Below, in pieces: positions 22,526 to 33,900 of a stretch of DNA of 64,000 nucleotides. This DNA comes from Metridium senile (lineage: Eukaryota > Cnidaria > Anthozoa > Actiniaria > Metridiidae). The DNA is taken from NCBI GenBank assembly GCA_949775045.1, contig OX459096.1, positions 29,215,475 through 29,279,474 on the forward strand. Direction: 5' to 3'. Below the pieces are notes generated by a model. The model was not told where the DNA came from. It searched no databases and saw only the letters and a program-made list of their open reading frames with translations. Position 1 is the stretch's first letter. Each line of letters begins with the position of its first letter. Position numbers and translations under genes: made by a program.

Positions 22526-24013
22526 ATGTCTCTACAATCAAGTTTCAATCCTGACGAAGACCTTACAAAATTTCTTCATTTAGTTCTGGACAATGCAGAG
22601 CAGGCTCTACTTGGAGACTGCTCCTCGAATAGTTTACAAATTCAGACCGTTGTCGATCAAACGATTGGTTTGCTTCGATCCTTGGCTGAAAACGACAATG
22701 AATTCCACGACTACTGGAGCTCTCTAGCAAGTGCATTTTACGATGTTTTTCAGTCCTTGCAGGAGCAACATTTAAAACTGCACAAAAGGCCAACTGCTGT
22801 AGCTCAAGTGCCTGTTGACTCTAAGCGCACTGGTAGACCTGGAAGACCATCATTACAAATTCCACAAGAAATGCTAGAGGACCTGAGAGGTTTTGGTTTT
22901 TCCTGGCAGAAAATAGCCGATATATTGGGAGTGTCGCGCTGGACTGTCTCTAGGAGATTAAAGGAGTATAATTTACAATCAATGAGTGGTTTCAGCTCAT
23001 TGTCTGATGGGGAACTAGATGAAAAGGTATCTGAATATATGAATGAACATGGCAAAACTACAGGACAGGTATACATGAGTGGTTACCTCAGATCAAAGGG
23101 GCTGAGAGTACAAAGGAGTAGAGTAAGGGAGAGCATAGCAAGGCTGGATCCTGAAAATGCAGCTTTGCGATGGGGAGCAGTTGTAAGACGAAGAACTTAC
23201 CAAGTTCCTTGGCCTAATTCCTTGTGGCATCTTGATGGACATCACTCTCTCATACGCTGGGGGCTAGTTGTCCATGGCTGCATAGATGGCTTTTCTAGAC
23301 GGATCATGTTTCTTCATTGCAGTTCAAACAACTTATCAGAAACAGTGCTATCCCTTTTTCTAAATGTTATTGAGAAAGATAGACTTTGGCCTTCCCGAAT
23401 TCGTGTCGACAAAGGTGTAGAAAATGTTTTGATTTGTGATGCTATGGTGGATGCAAGAGGACCAAATAGGGGGAGCTTTATTGCTGGGCCTTCTACTCAC
23501 AATCAAAGAATAGAACGGCTGTGGAGGGACGTGTTTCGTTGTGTTGTCCACTATTTTTATTATCTGTTCTATGCTTTAGAAGATACTGGCAAATTAAATA
23601 TTGAAGATCCCACTAACATGTTTGCACTTCATTATGTCTTTCTTGCAAGAATCAATAAAGCACTTCATCAATACCTGGAAACCTTCAATAATCATGGTAT
23701 CCGAACTGCTAATAACTGGTCTCCATATCAAATGTGGATGAATGGAATGCTTCATGATGATAATCCATTATCACATGACTGCCTTGATGAAGACCCAGAT
23801 GACCTGGTATTCTATGGCTATGATCCACAGGGACCTTCCCCATTTGATGATAGTGATAACAATGTCACAGTATCTCCAGTAGAGATATCAATGGAAGATG
23901 AAGTTTTGCAGATTCTTAAACAGGAAATAGATCCATTGGCATCCTCTACAGAGATGGGTATGGAAATTTACACGAATGCCTTGGACCTAGTTAAACAAAC
24001 TATAAACGTGTAA
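22526..24013 (+). CDS. DDE transposase with IS3-type integrase core (495 aa)
   Basis: Single uninterrupted reading frame. Residues about 100-150 form a basic stretch (RTGRPGRPS) and a resolvase/homeodomain-like helix-turn-helix (FSWQKIADILGVSRWTVSRR). Residues about 225-400 form a retroviral-integrase-fold core: WHLDGHHSLIRW (D237), RIRVDKGVEN (D295) and STHNQRIERLWRDV (E330). That gives a D...D-34-E spacing as in IS3 and retroviral integrases. The acidic C-terminus lacks an obvious domain. It cuts and pastes the surrounding element, presumably by binding the subterminal repeats. No stops or frameshifts, so it may be recently active. Related proteins are scattered through fish and cnidarian genomes as 'integrase core domain' genes. 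The ATG at 22526 gives the longest frame and no other start looks better. Confidence 0.9.
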   Translation: MSLQSSFNPDEDLTKFLHLVLDNAEQALLGDCSSNSLQIQTVVDQTIGLLRSLAENDNEFHDYWSSLASAFYDVFQSLQEQHLKLHKRPTAVAQVPVDSKRTGRPGRPSLQIPQEMLEDLRGFGFSWQKIADILGVSRWTVSRRLKEYNLQSMSGFSSLSDGELDEKVSEYMNEHGKTTGQVYMSGYLRSKGLRVQRSRVRESIARLDPENAALRWGAVVRRRTYQVPWPNSLWHLDGHHSLIRWGLVVHGCIDGFSRRIMFLHCSSNNLSETVLSLFLNVIEKDRLWPSRIRVDKGVENVLICDAMVDARGPNRGSFIAGPSTHNQRIERLWRDVFRCVVHYFYYLFYALEDTGKLNIEDPTNMFALHYVFLARINKALHQYLETFNNHGIRTANNWSPYQMWMNGMLHDDNPLSHDCLDEDPDDLVFYGYDPQGPSPFDDSDNNVTVSPVEISMEDEVLQILKQEIDPLASSTEMGMEIYTNALDLVKQTINV

Positions 24014-24473
24014 CATGATATACATCAATGCATTCACACTCAAATGGTCATTTGTCATCATTGTACATGTAAGTGACAAACCATAAGGAATAATAGCTGG
24101 ATGAGAGAAACCAACCAAAATAAAAATTGTTCACACCCCCAGTTACTGTATTTCAAATAGTTTGTCAGCGCTTTTCTGAAATAGATCAATAATTATCAAT
24201 GTATAAGATCAAACAACTTTTATTCATCATTATCAAGATATAGTCAACAAAGCAAATATCCATGTAAAAACTACATAAATTTAACAATCATTTTGTTTTT
24301 GTTGTCATTGAGATTGATTTTCATGAACCCTTGAAATACATGTAGTTGTTAACTAATGGTAACATTTAACTACTACACATTTTTGCTAATGTTTACAAGT
24401 TTATGTAAACCACTCTATCATTTTTATAGTCGTTAAACTTAAACTGTAAAATAATTAGCTATTAAGAGTGGTT

Positions 24474-24631
24474 TTAACTGGACTGTGAAATAGTTACCAA
24501 GCTATTAATAGACACTAGTATACCCTAAGTCATAAAATACTCAGTGTATTCTTTTGTTTGAATATGACTATTAGACACAGACTACACTGACTATTAGTAA
24601 TTGTTTTACAGTCCAATGAGAACCACTCTAA
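24474..24631. mobile_element. MITE with AGAGTGGTTTT ends inside the transposon
   Basis: AAGAGTGGTTTTAACTGGAC (24474) is mirrored by GTCCAATGAGAACCACTCT (to 24629). It lies between transposase and HECT gene. A longer related element follows at 24735. Confidence 0.6.
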
Positions 24632-24734
24632 AGCATGATATAGTACTAAGTAGTACAAAATAGCACAAATTGAATAGAGAACAAAGGAATTTGCATTATT
24701 TAGTAATACTTAGTTAGTACGTACTATTTTATTC

Positions 24735-25247
24735 TTTAGAGTGGTTTTCATTAACCCATGAAACACTTTTTTAGCATAATATGCTTTATTACATTTAAAG
24801 TACACCTGATGCCTTTCATTATATTTTGTGAATCTGTTGTACATGAGGTGTATAATAAGTGTACTTAATTTTTCTTTATGTCGACCTCTCCTTTCTGAGA
24901 TATAAACATTTGAAATCTGAAAATGCAAATGAAGTGACATCATTCCAGGCCTCATTAAATATACAAAAGTTCTCTGGAAATAATTATAGCAATTTTTAAA
25001 AGCTCAATATCTGTATTACAAATATTCACACTACCATTAACATTTTTACTACTTTACAAAAACAAGCTTGCTGTCAGCTTTGAAACAAAACTTCGACAAA
25101 TTCCTGGGATTTATTATACACCTCATGCACAACAGATTTGCAAAATAGCATGAAGGGCGTCAGGTCAATTTAAACTTTGTGTTTTAAAATTATTTGTTCA
25201 ATAGCACTATTACACTTTATTTCACAGGTTAATGAAAACCACTCTAA
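24735..25247. mobile_element. 513-bp MITE with TTAGAGTGGTTTTCATTAAC ends
   Basis: The left end TTTAGAGTGGTTTTCATTAA is mirrored by TTAATGAAAACCACTCTAA. A further single end (TTAGAGTTGTTTTCATTAAC) is at 25307, suggesting repeated insertion of the family in the 24014-25771 spacer. Confidence 0.65.
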
Positions 25248-25627
25248 GTGTTTGCACTCTAGTGGGTAAATAGCCTCAAACTAAAAACTATTAGGTAATA
25301 TATGTTAGAGTTGTTTTCATTAACCCAAGAAACAAAGTGAAATAGCTAGAGTGTAACAGATCGTAATTATTGTTAAGACAATAAAATACAAAAGATGAAA
25401 ATAACAATACCCTGCTTTCTGCTATTAATGTTAATATTCATCCTTTGGAAATCTATACAACACTGAGGAATTTTAATACCACAAACCTGACATCAAGCAT
25501 GGAAAGCATGCTATTAGATTTATTCATCAAAAGTGTTTATGAAAAACAGAACAATAACAATATAATAATACTAATACAAACTCATAATGTTCATAATACT
25601 GTAACTATAGACCCTTTTAATAAGTCC

Positions 25628-25742
25628 TGAAGTGTTGTGTTTTCCGCGCTTGACGTCAAATTTATTCTTTTCAATTCCTTTCATATTATACAAATTTCTA
25701 AAGAATAAATTTGACGTCAAGCGCGGAAAACACAACACTTCA
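25628..25742. mobile_element. Compact palindromic MITE, TGAAGTGTTGTGTTTTCCGC ends
   Basis: Exact arms of about 45 bp (TGAAGTGTTGTGTTTTCCGC, then GCTTGACGTCAAATTTATTC) flank a 25-bp centre. It lies 30 bp beyond the HECT stop codon, probably in its 3' UTR. A single diverged arm occurs at 45570-45605. Confidence 0.75.
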
Positions 25743-25771
25743 CAGTTCTATTACCATTATAAATCTGACAT

Positions 25772-28700
25772 TCACTTTGAACCAAAATAAGTGGACAAAA
25801 ATGCCATGTCATATAGAGGGAAAAGCACCTCTACGGCAGGTAACTGTGCATTCAGTGATGGCCTTGGCAGCCGGAGGCAGCAAATGCAAGTGTTTGCACT
25901 TGGCAAAAAAGAATCTTGTGCCTCATGGAATTGGATGCTTGGATGAATGTGGAATCCAAGGATAGGTTCTTCGTCTGTGCCAGTGGCGAATGTCAAAATG
26001 CTTGATAATGACAACCCATGTCTTCTACCACCTGAAAACATTGCAACATAATATACATTATTTTGGCTCTTAACATCTTGCAAAAGGCATCGGCACCTAT
26101 AATTTACAACAATCTATTGTCTAATTTCTGTTTTGTGCTTGAATTGGGGCTGGTGTCCCAGCACTATTTTGTCCTGCCTCATATCACAGAGCTGCAATTA
26201 AAATATGCAAATTACAATATAAATGCTCCTTTTCTTATTTCTTAATTTTGTAAGCCAAGAATCAATTATCATTGATATTTTAAGGCAGATTGGGATTTAT
26301 GGATCTTGCTGATAGGATTTTTTTTAATTTTGTAAAAAGGAAAAGATTGGTGTAGAGAAATACTGGAAACTAGTAGCTCAATTTGAGAAGCCATTATTTT
26401 ATGAAGCAATCATATTAGGGAATACTTTTGTTTGATTGTTCTAAATATAACCACAACAGCTGACTTATTAGCATTCTCGTACCCAGACCCTTTTCATCAT
26501 CACTGCCAAAGGCTCTGGGTTACCCTGTATTTTAAAGGCACCTGATTGGCTGTGATAGGCCCTGTGGGGTCTTGGTAGATTTAATGTACTTACTTGCTAC
26601 CTCCCTTATGTATTTTATAAATGCAGCATAGACTTTGTTTTCTAGGGGACGATTGTTTGACCCTTCAGGACTAAATTCGGGTTTCAGTAATTGTGCCAGT
26701 TGCGCCACAGTTAGCTTGTGATCAGTGTTTCGTCTCAATAAATGCAAAAACATTGGTAGTTGACATCCAATCTGTGAAAATGTGAATAGGTTTCTATTAA
26801 AAAAACAGTATTCAATAAATTATTAAAAAAAGATTTTGATTGATTAAAAAATGAGCTTACAATGACTTGGATAGGTTTGGATTTTTCTTAGCAATCAATC
26901 AGTGGTCAATGGGGGTAGAGTTACGTAAATCACTATAGCAACATGGTGAAAGGCCCAAAAGGAACGAAAATTGACCCATGACATGTAACCTAGCAGCCTC
27001 CTACTGTACATACAGAATAGTCATGTAATGTTCTTACACATGGGATGAAACATGCTTCAAAATGCTCATGATCATTAGAAAATTGGACAACATGCACATT
27101 CTCAACTTTTTTAGATTTATATTTTTTCATTTATTTAGTTCTTGAACTGGGGGAAAAAAGTTATAACAAAACATGTCAAGATAAGCATCCCTTGAAAGTT
27201 TTAGGTTAATTCATGTAGCTTAAAACCTGAAGCAATGTAATTTTTTTTCAACTCATCAAAAATAATAATTTAAATTATAACATGATTTTTTGACTGACAA
27301 GGTCATGTGATCACCAGTTTTAAGGATTAGAAAATGTGTGAATGTTCTCCAATAGTCAACCTTCAAAATAGTATAATAATATTGATGTGTATTTGCAGGA
27401 AATAAAAATATCTATGTTCTGACAAGGAGATCTACATGTAACCAAGATAATGGACAAAAAGATGATTTTATTAACTCCTACCTGGTGTATTCCAAGAAAT
27501 TTGAGACCATTTCGCAAATATTGCATGGATGAATGTGGTGGTGTTGGGGAATTAGAAAACATTTTTTGAAGTATTTCTTCTTCTAAAAATGTAGGCATCT
27601 TTCCATTTTGGAGGATACTTAGGCCTGTTAATACAGATTTATCAGTAGTTAATTATAACTCAGTAGACTGAGTTAACACATATAGTATTCTTACCAAGTA
27701 TTTTACCCACTGTGAGGTAGTCCTCTGCAATGTGATCTTTCAGTCCTTTTTCAAAGTATTTACTGTATATTTCAGAGAGGATAAGTCTAAAAAATTCTTT
27801 CCGGGGACCACCTAAATCTTCAGCTTCCTAAAATGTGTACAATAAAATAGTGATTATAAAACTGTTTTGAATCTAAACAAGCTACATGTACATCAAAATA
27901 ATAAAACTGCAGGCATTTTAATATTATGCTTTAACATCAAAAGACAAAAATCAACAACAAAATAAGACAAGAAAACAACCAATCTTTTAAAACATAATAT
28001 ACACCTATCCAAAAAAATCTGCAACTTCAAATATATATGTCTTTTGTTTCCCTATTGTTTTATCTCTCAAGAACAAAAGCCATATATATATATATTAAAA
28101 ATTGCAGAATTTGTTTGGTTAGTTGTATATAATAATATATAATAATATAATATTGATAGAGTGAACACACTAAACCTGTGAAACAAATAGTACTATTTAG
28201 TACTAAATAGTGCTAATTCATATAATAGAAAACAAAGGATTTAGCTTAGATTAGATAATGGATTCTGATTCTTTCTTTTACTGTAATAGAATTCAACTCT
28301 GTTGCATTCCAAACAATATGATGCAGTATTTTTTATCAAGTCAGACTGCACTAATAAAAGCAAAATCATTTCAGTACACCACTATAAACATATAAAATAC
28401 TACATATCAAACAAAACAAATGGTTTAGTATTGACATACTTCACCATAAAAATCTACTTGAAGGGTTTTTCTCAAATCTTCTGTAGGAACCACTTTCAGT
28501 TCATCAAATGCGGTGTCAAGAAGACTGCTTCTGTCAACCAAGATGTGCAGTGTCGTTCCTTCCGACACTTCACTCACACTTTGAACCTCAAGATTTCTCC
28601 CGTAAACAAACTTGCTTTGGACAAGTCTTAGGATCTCAGTTGGGTTTGAGATGTTACCATCTTTGCAGGACCTCACTGCTTCTTGAGCAAGTTTGTCCAT

Positions 28701-29108
28701 TTCAGGACAAATTTCAGAGGCAGGTTGGCTGTTGTTGCTTACTTGAGATGAGCTTTGGCTGTTGTTGCTCACTTGAGATGAGCTTTGGCTGTTGTTGCTC
28801 ACTTGAGATGAGCTTTGGCTGTTGTTGCTCACTTGAGATGAGCTTTGGCTGTTGTTGCTCACTTGAGATGAGCTTTGGCTGTTGTTGTTCACTTGAGATG
28901 AGCTTTGGCTGTTGTTGCTCACTTGAGAATAGGCTGGGGCTTGGTTGTTGGTGTAGCTTACTTCAGTAGGTGGCTTATTGGCTTCTTCTTTATCACTCAT
29001 GTACGAGTTAAGCAAGCCTAAAGGAATGACAATTACATGGATTAGCAAAAGGTGGTGATCGCTGATGAATGCTGGCATCAATCAAAACAAAAGTCGGTAT
29101 CCCCCCCC

Positions 29109-29139
<31 letters not shown>

Positions 29140-29826
29140 ACACAATGCACATTTATCATGCCTGTAACACTATCGCTTACCATCATCACTGTCGACGTCA
29201 ATGCTATCTTTTTTTTCGGATAACAGGCATTCAAAACCTGCTTTCAGCTTTACATAAATGGCACCTTGACCAGCAACAACTTTCAGCTGTTTGTATCCAA
29301 ATGAATTGCAGCTCACTGGAATTGATAGCTTTCTTCTGGTAGCTCTCAGAAAAACAAAGTCAGAATCTGTAACGATTGGATAGTTAACCCGAGTTGCTTG
29401 GCCTATTTTGCTTCGAATTGTAGCCTCGGAAGCATCAGAGGACAATTCAATTAAACCTCGAAGCATGATTTTATCGTCAGAAATCACCCAGTCGTGTTCG
29501 TCTTCGTCGTCTATTGAAATTAACACGAACTCAAAGGCTTTTAGATCTTCCTTTTTTGCTTTTTTTTTCTGGTCTCCTTGAGTACTGGTTGCTCTAAGGC
29601 GTTCGCGTTTGTTTAAACGCTTGGTAAGGCCACTTGCTGATTGCGTGGAGAAGTTGAGCATAGATCTTGCTCGTTGCAATGCACTCGATACGTCTGACGG
29701 CGACCTTGACGACCCAGGCCGAGAAGACGAAGCTCCAGCATCAGTCTCTTTTGTTAGAAGCTTGTTCACAAGCTCTGAAGCTTCACCAAGGCAAGTGGAT
29801 AACTTCGCTAGAGATGAAGGATCCAT
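25772..29826 (-). CDS. Transposon-borne HECT-type E3 ubiquitin-ligase-like protein
   Basis: Six exons: 29826-29181, 29017-28440, 27827-27695, 27624-27482, 26771-26594 and 26031-25772. They join in frame to 645 residues (1,938 nt). The N-terminal third is low-complexity Ser-rich with a basic patch (TKRLNKRERLRATSTQ). Exon 2 carries about seven tandem copies of the decapeptide SSSQVSNNSQ, then LHILVDRSSLLDTAFDELK, typical of the start of a HECT domain. Exon 3 has EAEDLGGPRKEFFRL, the conserved HECT N-lobe motif, and the end has LPSANTCICCLRLP, where the first Cys of TC aligns with the catalytic cysteine. The HECT domain looks closest to G2E3-like proteins. It lies entirely within the transposon and opposite to the transposase, so it is likely element cargo or accessory. 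Whether the enzyme is active is unknown. Initiation at 29826 is chosen; an upstream in-frame ATG at 29862 is possible. Confidence 0.87.
28722..28930 (-). repeat. 30-bp in-frame minisatellite in the HECT-like gene
   Basis: About seven nearly identical 30-bp units encode the decapeptide SSSQVSNNSQ. The low divergence between units implies recent expansion, so copy number probably varies among element copies. Confidence 0.85.
29101..29144. repeat. C25 tract followed by (CA)n
   Basis: 25 C then about ten CA dinucleotides, within intron 1 of the HECT-like gene. Length is likely unstable and may be inaccurate in the assembly. Confidence 0.8.
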
Positions 29827-29894
29827 CTCTATGTGCACATGCAAGATAAACTTCACATGCAAGTCGAAGAAGACTGGGTATTTCTTCAGTCAAC

Positions 29895-30112
29895 CGCTGT
29901 ACAGTAAATCGTTGAACGATAAAATATTCGTTGAACCAAAAAATCACATTGAATGAAAAATTTTTGTTGAACAAAAAAAAGACATTGAATGAAAACTTTT
30001 TGTTGAACAAAAAAAAAACATTGAATGAAACAGTGTATTGAACATAAAGTATATGCATTGAATTGAATTGAAATAATTACTATTTGAATGAAATATTCGT
30101 TCATTGAATATT
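29895..30112 (-). repeat. Right subterminal repeats of the transposon
   Basis: About five degenerate copies of the subterminal unit in inverted orientation (e.g. AAAAACATTGAATGAA, TTTTTGTTGAACAAAA), matching those at 22157-22395. Together with the ends they frame the element symmetrically. Confidence 0.7.
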
Positions 30113-30138
30113 GCTACAGTTGGCTTGCCATATTCAGG

Positions 30139-30960
30139 TCAACAACGCACCTTTACGTATAGAGCTGTAAACATTTGAATAAATGACCAGTCTTCACCTT
30201 CCTTGTTTGTTTACCCGTTTCGGATCACGTGATGCCACCCATGGGAGTTGGTTCTTTCACATGTAAATGTTATAACACGTTCATCATAAAAGAACAATTC
30301 TCAAGAGAATGCCACGTGATCTGAAATGGGTAATTTGCATACGGAGGTAAAGAGGTCTATTTAGATATCAGGGTTATGAGTATAAAGGACAATTCTTCTC
30401 TCAAATCCTTCCACGCCTCAATGAAGGACTTCTAGCACTCTCAGAGCAGTTTTCCGTTGTTTCTACTAATATAGAATCAATTTAGTATAGAATTTAAGTT
30501 TTATTTATCCTCTAAATGTTTTATTTACAGCTAGACACCACAGGTAGCCCAACCAAATGGACTGCAGAGGAAGTAAACCACTTGCTTAGCCAACCAAAAC
30601 AAGCGCGGTGATTGGTTGGCTGGATATGCGGGAACATGGTTAGATACATTTTAATAGGTAATTTGACATCGACGGGGTGTTTAGTTAATGTGCTCGACGA
30701 TGTTAATAGCTTTCATCGACCTCAAGTACATGACCTAAATTGAAATGCGGATTTGGTGCGTTTGTTTATTTTATTTTCACTCACTTCTCCGAAGTTGATA
30801 TCCTAAGTACATTGTTGGGAGCTGCGATTCGTCGACACGCACATCAATCACGCTGCCAAAACAGGATTGCTTGTAACGACACTTGGCTTAATTTAACTGT
30901 TAAAAGAATTATCTTGACTTCCAAGTTCTTTGCCTATAAAGACGCTATAATAATTACTTA
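30139..30960. other. Upstream region of the LIM-RapGAP-BTB gene
   Basis: Probable 5' flank/5' UTR. It holds a hairpin at 30211-30333 (TTACCCGTTTCGGATCACGT against CACGTGATCTGAAATGGGTA) with two CACGTG E-boxes, and a CCAATCA-like box near 30610. A non-coding first exon may exist here; it cannot be placed from sequence alone. Confidence 0.4.
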
Positions 30961-33900
30961 ATGGATGGAAAGAGGACTTGTATTGTGTGCAAAACAGCTG
31001 TAGTTTCAAGCGATCAAAGTGTTACTTCGTTGAACGATGTGTGTGTCCATCGACGGTGTCTTGTCTGTACGTGCTGTGGATCTACTCTCGACGAAACCAA
31101 TTACAAATTGATGGAAGATCAGTCTGTTTTTTGTCCACTTCATGAAAGCAATGGCGACTGTGATTTTATTTCGACATTGAGGGAGTTTAAACAAAGTTGT
31201 TTACCTGATGATAACAGTGAAGTTAGCGACCTTCCAGTTGAAGAAGGCCAGCAGGAACGATGCAATTTTTGTAGTTCACATCCTTTAATTACGACAAAAT
31301 GCGGCTATTGGATCGAATGTACCAGCAAGAACTGCACCAAATTACGAAGTGTATTTCAATTAACCGACAAATTAGTTAACAGCTTTTGGGATCTTGGTTC
31401 GAGCGGTAGAAAAATGGCTAAAGTTCTCTCAGAAGAGATTTACGAAAACTATTTCTATGGTTCAAAACATTGGAACTACTTCTCGAGAGAAGAAACAATC
31501 GGACCTGTTATTCTAACTATAAAACAAGAATTCCGTCACTCTCGTGATTTCTTGAGGTAAGTTAACTTATATAAAGTTTATTATTGTAATACATTTCATG
31601 GATACATATTGGTATACGGTTAATTGAAACATACACGGTCAGACATTCTAAATATATTAGTTGTTTGTAATATACACGATAGGTCCAAATCGTCGATAAA
31701 CTATTATTAACGCTCTACATATAACAGATGTTTCCAGAAGTGTTGTGTATTCGTCGTATATTAGAGCAAAGTGTGCTTCTAAATATTCTCACCGAGGAAT
31801 TAAGCCCTTATGCATGCAGGTTTATTGATACAAGTGTTTGGCTTTCTTTGAATCGTCTGCCTTCAATCAGCGCGCGTTAATTCTCTCCCTATTCACACTC
31901 TGTTATTTATTACTTGAGTAAACTATCGTGGAGTATATTTCTGTGTCTTTTAAAGCGATATTCTAGTGAGGGGAGATAAAAAGCAATTTTAGTGCTTTCG
32001 TAATTTTGACCACGCGCTACCAACATGTGTAATTTGCTTAACAAAAGACATTTCCCGTTCACTGTGACGGTTTCGGCAGGAGACCAGTTATTTATTATAG
32101 ACATATCTTTACGCTTTTGTACTCTATACACTTCTCTCCAGGACATTACTTTTTTCGAATGAACTCTAGTGGTTTTAGTGTTGGTAAACCACAACCATTT
32201 TGCTTTCGAATTTCCACTTCAGCCTAAGGAAATTGAAATCAGTTTAGAAAGCGAAATTGTTTTTGAATTCGGTGTTTTTGTATTATGTTATTGTTGAATT
32301 TATTTAAAACATCGGGTTGTGTTTCACTTGTGGTTTTTTGTATGCTTTTGTATTTATAAATCTATTGTTGTCTAATGTGATAATGATTTGTGAGAAAAGA
32401 GATTTATTATCCATTAAAAGGAATTATTTGTCATTATTTTTAATGCGTACAACTTTTTAATGAATTGTATTTCGGTTTATGTCAGCCATTATTAATATTG
32501 ATTAAAGATTTTTAGGAGTTGTGTTTTATTTCCTAAACAATATAGAAAACACCACTTAAAAATTAATTAACATTTTTTCCCCCGGTTATATATTTGGAGT
32601 AGACCTTAATTTAAAAGGAATAAAATAAGTTGACTTCCTATATTGATGTATCAAATATGACAGGAATAAGCACTTTGATCAAACGTAAGTCTAACCAAAA
32701 TACATAAGTTGTGTAAACAAATATGTTGAGTCAACAACTTAATGATGTCTGAAATAAAAATTGATCATTTTTTCAAATAAGGAAGTAAGATCATTCATCC
32801 ATTTGATCATTCATTCACCTATCTATATATTTAACTATCCATTGTTACATTCATTCATTCATTCATTTATATATTTAATTATCCATTGTTTCATTTATTC
32901 ATTCATTTATATATTTAACTATCCATTGTTACATTCATTCATTCATTCATTTATATATTTAATTATCCATTGTTTCATTTATTCATTCATTCATTTATAT
33001 ATTTAATTATCCACTGTTTCATTTATTCATTCATTCATTTATATATTTAATTATCCATTGTTTCATTTATTCATTCATTCATTTATATATTTAATTATCC
33101 ATTGTTTCATTTATTCATTCGTTCATTTATATATTTAATTATCCATTGTTTTATTTATTCATTCATTCATTTATATATTTAATTATACATTGTTTCATTT
33201 ATTCATTCATTCATTTATATATTTAATTATCCATTGTTTCATTCATTCATTTATATATTTAATTATCCATTGTTTCATTTATTCATTCGTTCATTTATAT
33301 ATTTAATTATCCATTGTTTCATTTATTCATTCATTCATTTATATATTTAATTATCCATTGTTTCATTTATTCATTCATTCATTTATATATTTAATTATCC
33401 ATTGTTTCATTTATTCATTCATTCATTTATATATTTAATTATCCATTGTTTCATTTATTCATTCGTTCATTTATATATTTAATTATCCATTGTTTTATTT
33501 ATTCATTCATTCATTTATATATTTAATTATACATTGTTTCATTTATTCATTCATTCATTTATATATTTAATTATCCATTGTTTCATTCATTCATTTATAT
33601 ATTTAATTATCCATTGTTTCATTTATTCATTCGTTCATTTATATATTTAATTATCCATTGTTTCATTTATTCATTCATTCATTTATATATTTAATTATCC
33701 ATTGTTTCATTTATTCATTCATTCATTTATATATTTAATTATCCATTGTTTCATTTATTCATTCATTCATTTATATATTTAATTATCCATTGTTTTATTT
33801 ATTCATTTATATATTTAATTATCTATTGTTTTATTTATTCATTCGTTCATTTATATATTTAATTATCCATTGTTTCATTTATTCATTTATTTATCTATAT

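Larger units (their letters stand above)
22089..30132. mobile_element. 8.0-kb IS3EU-like DNA transposon, apparently complete
   Basis: Ends TATGGCAAGCC...TGTAGCAATATTCAAT (from 22089) are repeated inverted at the right (ATTGAATATTGCTACA...GGCTTGCCATA to 30132). Direct TTCAGG copies flank it at 22083-22088 and 30133-30138, a 6-bp target duplication. It encodes an intact DDE transposase on + (22526-24013) and a six-exon HECT-like gene on - (25772-29826). Both subterminal regions hold tandem TTTTTCGTTCAACGCATT-like repeats. As I recall, IS3EU elements make 6-bp duplications and have an IS3-integrase-like transposase, which fits; the superfamily name is a judgement from motifs. Confidence 0.85.

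Noticed and set aside
22563..23551. Minus-strand open frames opposite the transposase
   Set aside because: Shadows of the transposase reading frame; the plus strand has the HTH and the DDE residues in correct order.
28508..28969. Cys-rich plus-strand open frame of 153 codons (CCCSLEMSFG repeats)
   Set aside because: It is the complement of the 30-bp decapeptide repeat in the HECT-like gene, whose minus-strand exon joins in frame to five others and carries HECT motifs.
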